The translations under genes and the position numbers were made by a program. The notes under the pieces are model-generated. The model did no database searches and had not been told where the DNA came from. It saw only the letters and a program-made list of their open reading frames with translations. From positions 1-64,000 of IMG/VR virus record IMGVR_UViG_3300042463_000422: a stretch of 64,000 bases of DNA. One strand, given 5' to 3'. The DNA comes from a virus. Position 1 is the stretch's first letter. Every line of letters begins with the position of its first letter. This document shows, one piece after another, positions 14,200-22,185 of the stretch.

Positions 14200-14228
14200 C
14201 TTGTAATACACCGCAGACAACCTGTCAA
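14200..14228 (-). promoter_or_regulatory. Promoter/operator of the replication operon
   Basis: TTGACA (14223-14228), ten bases, then GGTGTATTACAAG (14200-14212), with the distal half-site degenerate. The TGA inside the -35 box is the stop codon of the upstream resolvase gene. The predicted transcript has a ~185-base leader before the ATG at 14020. Confidence 0.7.
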
Positions 14229-14707
14229 CAGTGTCTTCGGCCGTACTCCCAGATCAGGAGGGAGTCGGATGTCTTGAGCGTGATCGGAATGCCTGGAAAT
14301 AGCTCCTGGGCGCGGCCCTTGAGCTTGTTCTTCCACTCTGTCTTCGAGAGCCCCTTGGAGTTTCCAAGGCCGAGTTCCTTCTGCCACGTTTGCGGAGGGA
14401 CGCGCTCGATGCGGTAGCCCAGAGCCATGGCGGCACCAAGGACGATACCGAAATTCTCAAACATCACTGCAGCCATTGAGCCGGGGATTCCCTTCCCGCC
14501 GCCCATTGGAACAAACCGCGGAAGCTGCTCGATGTGAAGAACAGTGTATCCCTTCAGCACCAGATCGCTCAAGAGCTTGACCGTATCAGTCGGCTCCTGA
14601 GGCATTGGCACTGCGGTCATCGGTCCATCGCCGTTTTTCCATGCAATGCCTCCTGAGGCACCCGGGTCGATGGCAATGTGCCAGTAGTCACTTGGTGGGT
14701 TGATCAT
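14225..14707 (-). CDS. RuvC-like Holliday junction resolvase
   Basis: A 160-residue RNase H-fold nuclease: IAIDPGASGGIAW carries the first catalytic Asp (D14), HIEQLPRF the Glu (E60), and KTSDSLLIWEYG the C-terminal Asp (D148), with the spacing of RuvC-type resolvases. It should cut branched DNA before packaging or after recombination. It sits in one unit with the exonuclease and Sak4-like ATPase. Its start overlaps the upstream gene by 20 bases. Confidence 0.8.
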   Translation of the reverse strand: MINPPSDYWHIAIDPGASGGIAWKNGDGPMTAVPMPQEPTDTVKLLSDLVLKGYTVLHIEQLPRFVPMGGGKGIPGSMAAVMFENFGIVLGAAMALGYRIERVPPQTWQKELGLGNSKGLSKTEWKNKLKGRAQELFPGIPITLKTSDSLLIWEYGRRHC

Positions 14708-14927
14708 CGGAGAATGCTTCGGGTGGATAGCTGATGAGACCTAATTTCACCATGCGCTGCATCATGGGCCAGTTTGGACCACGGCGCGGATCGGCGTTGC
14801 ACTTGGGTGCGTACCAAAGTTTACGGGCGCACTCAACGCAGGTTGGCCTGCCCGACCAGAAGTTCTTGGTCGGCTGAGTGCGCCCGCATCTGATGCAGGT
14901 TTTCGTTAACTCTTCTTTTTGGCCCAT
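14688..14927 (-). CDS. Small zinc-ribbon protein (79 aa)
   Basis: Residues 11-33 contain CIRCGRTQPTKNFW and CVECARKLWY, a CxxC...CxxC ribbon. The rest is basic. Proteins of this form near phage recombination genes have no assigned role; nucleic-acid binding is likely. It overlaps both the exonuclease gene (22 bases) and the resolvase gene (20 bases). Confidence 0.65.
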   Translation of the reverse strand: MGQKEELTKTCIRCGRTQPTKNFWSGRPTCVECARKLWYAPKCNADPRRGPNWPMMQRMVKLGLISYPPEAFSDDQPTK

Positions 14928-15868
14928 TCAGGAATGGATACACGACCGCGCACGCCATTTAGAGGACGCTCCCAGACATCAGTCTTGAAGCACTCTGCGA
15001 GAGTTTCTAGGTGTCGCTTGTTGATGTCGCGTCCGGCCTCGATCGAGTCCTCATCGAGCTCGAGTGTAATGCACACGTATGGCGGCAACTTCTCCGCCAC
15101 AACGAAGACCCACCGACTCTTCTTCACATCAGCGGTGAACGGATCGTCGGTCGCCGTCAGCATGTTGTACAGATCGATGTACCACGCAGCCTGTTGAGCG
15201 TAGCCCCACTTCTTGATGGAGTAGGAGAAGTCGTCAGGATTTGCGTAGCCTCGATCTACGGTCTTGAGGTCGGCGATCACCTCGGCATTTTTGCTCTTCG
15301 GGTCACAGATGATATCGGCCTTGCCCTTGATGCGAATCTTGCGCCCGTTGACCATAATGGTCTTGAACATGGCAACCTCTTTCATCGCGCCACTCATCAG
15401 CTGCATGGCGTCAGGATTCAACTGAACACCACCAGTGATGCCACTGATCTGAGCGGCCTCATCCTGAGAGAGCATGGTTTTGTGTCCGTGCTCCTTGTTC
15501 CAGTCTTCCCACCACTTGATTGCAGCGATCGTTTCGTCGCTTGGCTTCTTGGCGTTGATCTGCGCCGACGTTGGTTTCCTTGGAGCATCGACTGGCTCAA
15601 GAACTATCCGTTTGGCGTATTCTTCCGCCTCAAGAACCGACAGGTGAGTCAGAGTTCCAATGTACTGAGCGCCCGTCTGCTCAGCACGGTATCCTCCGAA
15701 CTTCTTGGAGTAGAAGTGGGCAGGCGAAATGGACATCTCCTTTAGGTCAGAGATGGCGATTGCTGGGTCGCGCCGGTACACCGTTTCATCTAGCAGATGA
15801 TGGATTCCATCTGGGACAAGAGTCGGCTCCGGAAACGGAACAACAGCTTCGGTAGATTGAGTTTCCAT
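14906..15868 (-). CDS. PD-(D/E)XK exonuclease, RecE-like
   Basis: A 320-residue protein resembling the C-terminal nuclease of RecE and related phage exonucleases. Visible blocks: GTLTHLSVLE (H75, E80), GKADIICD (D185) and VIADLKTVD (D200, K202), then a helical segment with YAQQAAWYIDLY containing the usual Gln. It should resect double-strand ends 5' to 3' to give 3' tails for annealing or strand exchange by the neighbouring ATPase. Confidence 0.82.
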   Translation of the reverse strand: METQSTEAVVPFPEPTLVPDGIHHLLDETVYRRDPAIAISDLKEMSISPAHFYSKKFGGYRAEQTGAQYIGTLTHLSVLEAEEYAKRIVLEPVDAPRKPTSAQINAKKPSDETIAAIKWWEDWNKEHGHKTMLSQDEAAQISGITGGVQLNPDAMQLMSGAMKEVAMFKTIMVNGRKIRIKGKADIICDPKSKNAEVIADLKTVDRGYANPDDFSYSIKKWGYAQQAAWYIDLYNMLTATDDPFTADVKKSRWVFVVAEKLPPYVCITLELDEDSIEAGRDINKRHLETLAECFKTDVWERPLNGVRGRVSIPEWAKKKS

Positions 15869-15888
15869 GGTTCAGTTCAATCAACGTG

Positions 15889-16755
15889 TCAGGCCGTGGC
15901 CTTGGCGAGGAATGCGGCCGTGTTTGACAGGATCTTCTCGGCGTTGGTTACAGACAGATCCCGGAATGTTTGACCTTCTTTGATCCACCCAAGCGTGACG
16001 AGGAACGTGTTGGCCTTGGGTTCATTAGCGCCGATGACAGCGGTCAACTGCGTCTTCCATAACGGCTCACCACCAGACAGACGCCACGCTTCAAGCTGCG
16101 CACCGGTCTCCTCGGTAATCTGGAAGATCTTGTCGACGAAGAGGCCAGAGCGGTCCTTGCTGACAGCGGCTTGATGATTCAGAGCCACGTCGAACACGGT
16201 GGTGAACTCGTATTCGATTCCGTCGCGCATAATCGGGGCGAGGCCGACCTTCTTGATCTGTGTCTTGCCGCGATCGTCCTTCTCCTGAACGTAGTCCATC
16301 TTGGAGCGCATGCAGCAGATGACGTGGGCAGGAGACTGCAGCACGGCCTTGACGATTCCGCCGAACTTGTCGCCGGCAATCTTCCAGTTGGTGTAGGAGT
16401 TTCCTCCGCGCTGATCGAGCTTGTCTTTGTAGTCGAGGATCCCCTCCCAGAAGTGCGACGCGCTATCGATGACGATGGCACCGTACCCAGCTTCGACAGC
16501 CGCGTTGACCCCATCGACGAACTTCTCGTTGTCGAACGGAGGAGCAATATCGAGCGTGTCAAAATCGAAGCGGTCAGCGTACAGGGACGCAGAACGATTC
16601 TCGGTATCGATGAGCGCGATCTTGCCGCTGGGTCCAACAAGACCCCGAGCGAGTCGCAGCGACGAGTAGGTTTTTCCGGAGCCGGACGGACCAGTGACCG
16701 CGAGTTTTAGGAAGACCTTCTCGCGGGTTGCTTTGCGAAACAGTGGTGTAGACAT
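15889..16755 (-). CDS. Sak4-like RecA-fold ATPase
   Basis: A 288-residue AAA/RecA-type protein: Walker A GPSGSGKT at residues 22-29, Walker B-like YGAIVIDSASHFW, and later IMRDGIEYEFTTVFDVAL, which are typical of phage Sak4-type single-strand annealing ATPases. With the exonuclease and SSB it forms a complete recombination set. It is the first gene of its unit, 38 bases after the palindrome at 16794-16806; a 6-bp hairpin (16769-16785) lies between. Confidence 0.82.
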   Translation of the reverse strand: MSTPLFRKATREKVFLKLAVTGPSGSGKTYSSLRLARGLVGPSGKIALIDTENRSASLYADRFDFDTLDIAPPFDNEKFVDGVNAAVEAGYGAIVIDSASHFWEGILDYKDKLDQRGGNSYTNWKIAGDKFGGIVKAVLQSPAHVICCMRSKMDYVQEKDDRGKTQIKKVGLAPIMRDGIEYEFTTVFDVALNHQAAVSKDRSGLFVDKIFQITEETGAQLEAWRLSGGEPLWKTQLTAVIGANEPKANTFLVTLGWIKEGQTFRDLSVTNAEKILSNTAAFLAKATA

Positions 16756-16793
16756 GGTTTTGAATGACTTGGCTTAATGCCAAGCCGAGAGTA

Positions 16794-16812
16794 GGTGTAA
16801 AACACCATGAGT
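16794..16812 (-). promoter_or_regulatory. Variant copy of the palindromic operator
   Basis: GGTGTTTTACACC (16794-16806) on the leftward strand. TTGACT is present (16807-16812) but directly adjacent, one base... three bases fewer than a promoter needs, instead of the ten-base gap seen elsewhere; it is part of a second GGTGTT half-site. The site may act mainly as an operator, with the promoter placed differently. Confidence 0.5.
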
Positions 16813-16818
16813 CAACAC

Positions 16819-17331
16819 CTATCGGGTCTGGAGATACGCGTCGCCAGCGGCAGCGAATCGGCCGACCCGATCCCACAGCACATCAAGCGACGAGTCGTTG
16901 ATGATGGTGTCGTGGATCGCGCCTCCGTCGTAGAGCTCCTGGAGTCGGGTTCTCTCCCAGTCGGTTGCGGGCTCCACTCCGGGGCGTCGGATTCTCAGGA
17001 TAATGCCGCCTCGCTTAATCCATTCTTTGGCCTCACGCAGGCGAACCAGCCGGGTGTTCACGGCGTAGTTTGGAAGAGAGTCGAAGAACTCCTTCATCAC
17101 CCCGTCGTAGTTTACCTCGCCCCACTGTTCCAAGATCGGGCGGATCTGCTTCTTTTGGGTGTCGTTCTCAGTGAATGCCGAGAACCCAAGATGCTGCTGC
17201 ACCAGCGAGTCGATCTGGTGCTTGATGATGTCACCGAACGCAATGCGCTTCCATCCGAGGTTGATGAGCCTCGTCGCGGCGGCGTCCTTACCTTCACGGG
17301 CGTAACCCGCGAACGCAATCAGGTTAGCCAT
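16819..17331 (-). CDS. Deoxynucleoside monophosphate kinase-like protein
   Basis: A 170-residue P-loop protein: GYAREGKDAAA (residues 9-19) is the nucleotide-binding loop in the form seen in phage dNMP kinases, followed by GWKRIAFGDIIK and NTRLVRLREAKEWI. It should phosphorylate dNMPs for phage DNA synthesis. It is the last gene of the unit that starts with the terminase, which is an odd place for a metabolic enzyme. No Shine-Dalgarno is evident. Confidence 0.75.
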   Translation of the reverse strand: MANLIAFAGYAREGKDAAATRLINLGWKRIAFGDIIKHQIDSLVQQHLGFSAFTENDTQKKQIRPILEQWGEVNYDGVMKEFFDSLPNYAVNTRLVRLREAKEWIKRGGIILRIRRPGVEPATDWERTRLQELYDGGAIHDTIINDSSLDVLWDRVGRFAAAGDAYLQTR

Positions 17332-17338
17332 GTGATGT

Positions 17339-17806
17339 TCAGTTCTGGAACTTCAGGGGAGTCTGGAAGTCGATGGTGAACACCGACGCATTGGAGGAAA
17401 CGGTGCCGTCGAAGTTGATGTACGCCAGCAACGAGCTTGTGGCCGGATTGCCAGTGGGGAGATAGATGATCGCGCCTTTAGCCGTGATAGTCGAACCGCC
17501 AGCGCCAAGACCCCACTGCACGTCGTTGATTTCGACCTGCACAAAATTCCCAACCTGATTGGTGGTGGTCGTAATGTTTCCGAGAGTCTTGCCACCAGTG
17601 TCATATCCGGACCCAGAGGCTTCCACAGCGCCAGCCGCAATTGCATCGCTCAGATATACGTGAGCCTTGGAGTGCGTGTAGCTCGAGCCCGATCCGAGAA
17701 GAAGCACCTTGTAAGGAGGTGTTGACCCGGAGGGAGTGGTGGCGAGAGTCATGGTCCCGGAGATGATCTGCTCCAGAGCCTTGTTGTAGATGGTGGTCGT
17801 AGCCAT
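17339..17806 (-). CDS. Probable virion-associated protein (155 aa)
   Basis: Ser/Thr/Gly/Ala-rich with repeated beta-strand patterns (YKVLLLGSGSSYTHSK, FVQVEINDVQWG, TITAKGAIIYLP, FTIDFQTPLKF). This composition is that of capsid decoration or tail proteins; I do not recognise the family. It lies in the terminase-led leftward unit. Confidence 0.6.
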   Translation of the reverse strand: MATTTIYNKALEQIISGTMTLATTPSGSTPPYKVLLLGSGSSYTHSKAHVYLSDAIAAGAVEASGSGYDTGGKTLGNITTTTNQVGNFVQVEINDVQWGLGAGGSTITAKGAIIYLPTGNPATSSLLAYINFDGTVSSNASVFTIDFQTPLKFQN

Positions 17807-17819
17807 AAATCGTTTGGTG

Positions 17820-17841
17820 CCTACACGGTTTCCGTGTGAGG
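17820..17841 (-). promoter_or_regulatory. Hairpin in front of the 17806 gene
   Basis: ACACGG/CCGTGT with a three-base loop, extended by three more pairs past a one-base bulge, 14 bases before the ATG at 17806 on the leftward strand. No T-run follows. It may influence translation or processing. Confidence 0.4.
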
Positions 17842-17857
17842 CGAAAGTCGGAGTCGT

Positions 17858-18262
17858 TTAGTCGCGGTACTTCGAGGTCTTGCTTGCGATCGATCTTGGT
17901 TGGCGGACGAACTGTTTTCCAGCCCTCATGCCAGCACGCTTCTTGGCGCTCGTCGCAGAATACTCCGAGTCGCTCAACGCCTCTCGAGCTTTTCTTGGCA
18001 GGTATCGCTCTCCTGTGGCACCACGGCCGACGACGGAGTTTTTGCCGCTCTTGGTCCCCCAATCTTCACGGGTCCATTTGGACAGGCTGTTCGACGGAGA
18101 CTTGGAACCCTTGTATGAGCCGCCGCGATCCTTGTAACGGCTCACTGCAATCTGAGCCTTGCGGGCGCTCCACTGTCCGGACCTGCCGCCTTTCGACGAC
18201 GCCTTCACCTCGCGGACAATCCGGTTCCAGAGAGACGGGTTGGACTTGGATGCAACTTTCAC
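17858..18262 (-). CDS. DUF5872-type basic protein (134 aa)
   Basis: Strongly basic. The blocks WNRIVREVKASSKGG, GQWSARKAQIAVSRYKDRGG and SKWTREDWGTKSGK are those of the DUF5872 family found in phages and large DNA viruses; the C-terminal half (ATGERYLPRKAREALSDSEY) also fits. Function unknown; the charge suggests DNA or capsid contact. Its ATG overlaps the stop of the preceding gene. Confidence 0.7.
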   Translation of the reverse strand: MKVASKSNPSLWNRIVREVKASSKGGRSGQWSARKAQIAVSRYKDRGGSYKGSKSPSNSLSKWTREDWGTKSGKNSVVGRGATGERYLPRKAREALSDSEYSATSAKKRAGMRAGKQFVRQPRSIASKTSKYRD

Positions 18263-18576
18263 CAGAGAATCCTTCTCGCCCAGTAGTTCGCGGAGAACTT
18301 GTCGTTCTTGGTCAACTCGCCGCTCTTGTTGCGGATACCCCCTGATCGAGCGAGATAGTTGGCCCTGCGCTTGGGATTCTTGTGCTTTGTGAAGTCGCTG
18401 TATCCACGGTGGCCAAACGGGACGACCTTGACCTTGTTACCCTTTTTGGCGAGCACTCGTTTCTTGTTGGTGTCTCCAGCAGGGGCGGCCTTGGGCTTGT
18501 TGAAGCCGGGGAACCGCTCGCCACGATAGATGACGCCACCGGACGGAAGACGTTTGACACCCTTGATTGCTGGCAT
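18259..18576 (-). CDS. Basic conserved phage protein (105 aa)
   Basis: The C-terminal half (HKNPKRRANYLARSGGIRNK, then NYWARRILW) belongs to a motif that recurs in phage and giant-virus proteins, often paired with DUF5872 proteins as here. No known activity. Like its neighbour it is highly basic and could bind nucleic acid. Confidence 0.65.
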   Translation of the reverse strand: MPAIKGVKRLPSGGVIYRGERFPGFNKPKAAPAGDTNKKRVLAKKGNKVKVVPFGHRGYSDFTKHKNPKRRANYLARSGGIRNKSGELTKNDKFSANYWARRILW

Positions 18577-18579
18577 GGT

Positions 18580-19098
18580 TCAGTTCTCCTTGATTTCAAC
18601 AGTATCGGCCCCGCCGTTGCCGGCGTTAACCATCACGTTGACCTGTGTTGGGCCAACCTGAGCACGCGGAGCGAATCCTGGCAATACAACCATGGCCTCA
18701 GCTTTGGCGGTCTCAGCCGCCTGCTGGGCCGACTTGATCAGAAGTTCGGCCGCCTTGTTGGATTCGCTGATCAGTGATGCGTGGACCTTCATTACCCCAA
18801 TCATCGATTCTGGATGAGGGAACTCACGGTTCTCGATCGCAGACTCACAGAAGTCCATCGCCCTGTCAGTGCGCGCCAGATTCATGGCGAGGCGCGATCT
18901 TCCAAGATGGATTGCGCCAACCTGAGATACGAACTCACCAAAGATTCCAGCGGCCTTCAGCTGCTTGGCGTCAATGATATTGAACCCCGCCTCGCGCGCG
19001 GCCTTCTCGGCAACCGCCATAGAGATCGGAGGCTTGCCGCCCACTGGGCGTGCTGGCTGAGTAGCGGAATCGTTTTGTTCAGCTGGGATTGGTGTCAT
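18580..19098 (-). CDS. Helical phage protein (172 aa), possible small terminase
   Basis: Not recognised. The N-terminal 35 residues are Pro-rich; then a short helical region (SMAVAEKAAREAGFNIIDAK) and a long helix with Ala/Lys repeats (NKAAELLIKSAQQAAETAK). Size and location near the large terminase would suit a small terminase subunit, but no clear HTH is visible. Other roles are equally possible. Confidence 0.55.
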   Translation of the reverse strand: MTPIPAEQNDSATQPARPVGGKPPISMAVAEKAAREAGFNIIDAKQLKAAGIFGEFVSQVGAIHLGRSRLAMNLARTDRAMDFCESAIENREFPHPESMIGVMKVHASLISESNKAAELLIKSAQQAAETAKAEAMVVLPGFAPRAQVGPTQVNVMVNAGNGGADTVEIKEN

Positions 19099-19336
19099 TG
19101 ATCCAGGTTTTCTTGAGATTCATTTCCACAAGCCAGCACTCCTTGTCCTGTAACTTGGCAGCGAGGGGTATGTAACACCAGCACCCCACTGTCGTGCGCC
19201 CCCCATCCAGTTGTTTGATCGTTTCCCCGTGGTGTCCGCACGTCATCATCCGCTTGTTGTAAATCGGACATTTTGAACAGGCGCGCAGCCTTTTCCTCCA
19301 AGTACCCAGCGGAGTCCTCGATCCCGAGGAAATCAT
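19079..19336 (-). CDS. Cys-rich zinc-binding protein overlapping a larger gene (85 aa)
   Basis: ATG at 19336. RACSKCPIYNKRMMTCG followed by GCWCYIPLAAKLQDKECW gives CxxC, Cys, CxC and Cys, a pattern common in small phage zinc-ribbon proteins, so this frame is very probably translated. It lies for 242 bases inside the 3' end of the 409-residue gene, in the +1 frame, and overlaps the next gene by 20 bases. Confidence 0.6.
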   Translation of the reverse strand: MISSGSRTPLGTWRKRLRACSKCPIYNKRMMTCGHHGETIKQLDGGRTTVGCWCYIPLAAKLQDKECWLVEMNLKKTWINDTNPS

Positions 19337-20324
19337 CAACGCTGCTGTCGCTGCCCTCGTCGCATTCAAGAACCGGGGCAGTGCCAAGGATAGTGGGAGA
19401 TGCTTGAACAAACTGCATACCCCGCTGACCACGACGCCAGAGTACTCGGCAAGTCGGTGCAGTTTCTTTTTGAATGTGAGCAGAGAGGATCTCATAAACT
19501 GTCTCTTCAATCTGTGAAACACGGTTCGCCCAGCGTTTGACGTATGGTATTGGGCCAAGTTTGGCAGCCGCCTTCCCTTCTACATCGTCGCATGTCTTTT
19601 CCCAGTCTGAGTCGTGCAACACTTCAACAGTCCAGGAGAAAAGGGGGTTTCCACGACGTATGTGACACTCAGTTAATTCAGACAATCTCACGATCCTCGA
19701 TGCGGCCGTGAATGCCATAGACAGCAACCGTTTGGGTTCTCGGACCATGAGAGCCTTACGGAGCGTAGGATAACGTGCGAGCACGATCTCCTTCCAGTTG
19801 CGCCGGTAAGGAACCGCAGCCAACCGGATTGACCCAAGATTCAGCGTGTTGCCAGCAAGCAGCCATCCCGGAACCGATTGAACAATTGCTAAATATGAGA
19901 CGATTAGTAGTTCCTTACTAACACCAGAAGTTGACGCAACGTGATCAATAAACAGGTCGGATGAATGGGTCTTCTTCGGCTGCTTCGGTTGCTTGACCTG
20001 CTCAGGTTCAAGCGTCGGCCGCTTTGCCTGGCACCCGTCCCAGATGTAGTAAAATTCTGGCGTGATGCCCCCAGCTTTGGAGGCAACATGAGTGAACGAG
20101 CTAACCTCGAGGAGCCAGCCAGACTTCAGAGCGGTCGCGCCCCTGTGCGTCAGAACCCGCTCCAGTTCACCAGACTGAGCAAAACCAAGCGGCACTGCCG
20201 GGATGACGTGGACGTAACCAGCATCGTCCATAACGCAGTGATGGCACTTGACGGGTATGGACCAGCCAGAGTCGCCGACCACCCACAGTTCAATGTCTCG
20301 ATCGTTGCAGTAGGTGAGCTTCAT
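19095..20324 (-). CDS. Hypothetical protein downstream of terminase (409 aa)
   Basis: Not recognised. N-terminal strands (IELWVVGDSGWSIPVK, YVHVIPAVPLGF), a Lys/Pro linker (VKQPKQPKKTHSSD) at about residue 135, and helical middle parts. The last ~75 residues overlap the Cys-rich gene in another frame and read less like natural protein, so the functional product may end earlier or join the other frame. The ATG at 20324 overlaps the terminase stop. Confidence 0.55.
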   Translation of the reverse strand: MKLTYCNDRDIELWVVGDSGWSIPVKCHHCVMDDAGYVHVIPAVPLGFAQSGELERVLTHRGATALKSGWLLEVSSFTHVASKAGGITPEFYYIWDGCQAKRPTLEPEQVKQPKQPKKTHSSDLFIDHVASTSGVSKELLIVSYLAIVQSVPGWLLAGNTLNLGSIRLAAVPYRRNWKEIVLARYPTLRKALMVREPKRLLSMAFTAASRIVRLSELTECHIRRGNPLFSWTVEVLHDSDWEKTCDDVEGKAAAKLGPIPYVKRWANRVSQIEETVYEILSAHIQKETAPTCRVLWRRGQRGMQFVQASPTILGTAPVLECDEGSDSSVDDFLGIEDSAGYLEEKAARLFKMSDLQQADDDVRTPRGNDQTTGWGAHDSGVLVLHTPRCQVTGQGVLACGNESQENLDQ

Positions 20325-21796
20325 TGGGTGAAAACAACTGTCGGCTTCTTGGACACTGTAATGGCCCGTCGTTCTACATCCATGGGCGTCTCGCTGATGA
20401 GCATGTAGGTGAGAGCATCGAAGATGTGCTTGTTCTTGTCTCCATCGCGAATTGGCTCAGCCCGGTTTGGACCTGGCTTCATTTCTCGAACCATCTTGAT
20501 CGTGTTGTGAAGCTGGGCCGATATGAATACGCGCCTATCGAAGAGCAGCTTCTTCAGAAGTCCGATGCGCTGTTTCACGCTGCCAGAGCCTTTCGTAACG
20601 GCGTGCAGGACAATCTTGCCTTGTGACACCTGTCGAACCACAAGCTCGTCGTACACGTCGGAAGCGGCTCGATATCTCCACGCAGAGTTGTCGGACCAAT
20701 GACGCCACAGGACATTGGTTGTTCCGTGGGTGTCCTTGAGGTAGTCCTCCCACCACTGCATCTTCTCCATGACCAACTCGGTGAAGTCAGCGATCGACAC
20801 CTTGCGGTCGATAACAACCGCCTCGTCCAAAACATCGAAGATCGAGTTTCCGTCGTCTCCAGTACGCTTGCAGCAGATTGAGCATGCGTGATTTACGTCA
20901 CCCAAGTCCCAACCGGTAAAGAGCTCAAAGCAGTTCTTGGGAGGCACAATGATCTCGTGATCGTCCTCGGTGGCGCTGGTCACATTCCCAACGATGTGGG
21001 TGCCCGGAACAAAGACATCCGCAAAGTGGCCATCGCTGACATCCTCAACCCATTCACCCATGACATAGCGAGCGTACAGCTGCTTGTCGTACATGTACTT
21101 GTTGATGAGGTCTTGCTTCTCCCGCGGATCTAGGAACGTGTTGTCGTTGAGGCTGAATTGGATGCGCTGGAACTGTGACTCAAACTGCTCGTTGTCGCTC
21201 GGTTTGCGTGTGAGCCAGATTCCGGCCAACCAGTGGTTCACTCCGTTCTCAGGCGGATTGAGGTCAGCGATGATCTGGTGGTTCTCGTATGGAATCTCAA
21301 CGACACGCAGCTGGTCGGTCAGAACGTCGAACACGATTCGGTCCTCGAACTGGTCAGCTTCCGATAGCCACAGCAGCGAGAATCGCGTCCCCTTGAACTT
21401 GGCTGATGCCTCCCAGACGTTCTCCAGTGAATGCAACTGAACCTCAGACTCGCCACCGTAAGCGTTGCGGACGCGGGCGTAAGACATCTTGGTCGCTACG
21501 TCCATCGTGGGCTCCTTGGTCCACTTCATGCCGATCTTGGCATCCATCCATTGAGGCAAGATGGTCTTCGTGAGGTCTGACCATACGCCGACCTTCCCGT
21601 TTTTCAGGGTCTTAGCAATGATGCCAACGGTGGCGTTGTTGTTCTCGAAAAGGTGGCGTGCAACACGATGTGCAATCGCAAGCGATTTACCCGCTTTACG
21701 AGGGCCGTCCACCATGAGGTATCTGGCATACGAGTTGAATACCTCGAACCCTCGTGGTGAAAGATCGGGCAACCACCGCCCTTGAGTGTCTTGCAT
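20321..21796 (-). CDS. terL: Terminase large subunit
   Basis: A 491-residue packaging motor. ATPase: Walker A GPRKAGKS (31-38), Walker B LLWLSEAD (141-148). Nuclease: GWDLGDVNHA (D297) and, near the C-terminus, HIFDALTYML. It moves DNA into the prohead through the portal and cuts it. It is transcribed away from the portal gene, which is unusual; the two units diverge from 21797-21865. Confidence 0.92.
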   Translation of the reverse strand: MQDTQGRWLPDLSPRGFEVFNSYARYLMVDGPRKAGKSLAIAHRVARHLFENNNATVGIIAKTLKNGKVGVWSDLTKTILPQWMDAKIGMKWTKEPTMDVATKMSYARVRNAYGGESEVQLHSLENVWEASAKFKGTRFSLLWLSEADQFEDRIVFDVLTDQLRVVEIPYENHQIIADLNPPENGVNHWLAGIWLTRKPSDNEQFESQFQRIQFSLNDNTFLDPREKQDLINKYMYDKQLYARYVMGEWVEDVSDGHFADVFVPGTHIVGNVTSATEDDHEIIVPPKNCFELFTGWDLGDVNHACSICCKRTGDDGNSIFDVLDEAVVIDRKVSIADFTELVMEKMQWWEDYLKDTHGTTNVLWRHWSDNSAWRYRAASDVYDELVVRQVSQGKIVLHAVTKGSGSVKQRIGLLKKLLFDRRVFISAQLHNTIKMVREMKPGPNRAEPIRDGDKNKHIFDALTYMLISETPMDVERRAITVSKKPTVVFTQ

Positions 21797-21805
21797 AAGG
21801 TCGGT

Positions 21806-21860
21806 GCGACTTTCAGTTGTAAAAGAGCAGGATCACGGGAAATCCTCCATCGAAAGTCGC
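21806..21860. promoter_or_regulatory. Inverted repeat between divergent terminase and portal units
   Basis: A perfect 9-bp inverted repeat (21806-21814 and 21852-21860) encloses a second 5-bp one (AGGAT...ATCCT, about 21829-21846). It fills nearly the whole 69-base space between the divergent starts at 21796 and 21866 and probably contains the control region for both. No GGTGTANTACACC site is present here. Confidence 0.45.
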
Positions 21861-21865
21861 CATCT

Positions 21866-22174
21866 ATGGAATCGATCACACTCAAGCGGGACGGCCTCGA
21901 CGAATCGATCAACTCGCTCGAAGAGGGGGAAGCCATGGAGATCCACGGTACTTTTACCGTCATCTCAAAGTCCGACACTGAGATCGTTGGCGAACTCACC
22001 GACGTGAAGAAGTGCGGGCACATGGGCGAGGATGAATACGAGCTCGACGACGAGGAAGGAGAAGACGAGGGTGGTGAGTACGAGGGCGAGTCGAAAGGCA
22101 AACCCATGATGCACGGCAAGAAGGGCAAGGGCATGGGCATCCTCATTATGATCGGTGGCCCTAAGAAGAAGTAA
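21866..22174 (+). CDS. Acidic protein at the start of the late block (102 aa)
   Basis: ATG at 21866 (MESITLKRDGLDES); an upstream in-frame start would read through the inverted repeat. Middle acidic stretch (EYELDDEEGEDEGGEYE) followed by a basic, Gly/Met-rich C-terminus (KGKGMGILIMIGGPKKK). Small head-associated proteins with such bipolar charge occur before portal genes; the role is unknown. Confidence 0.6.
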   Translation: MESITLKRDGLDESINSLEEGEAMEIHGTFTVISKSDTEIVGELTDVKKCGHMGEDEYELDDEEGEDEGGEYEGESKGKPMMHGKKGKGMGILIMIGGPKKK

Positions 22175-22185
22175 CCTCCTGACAC

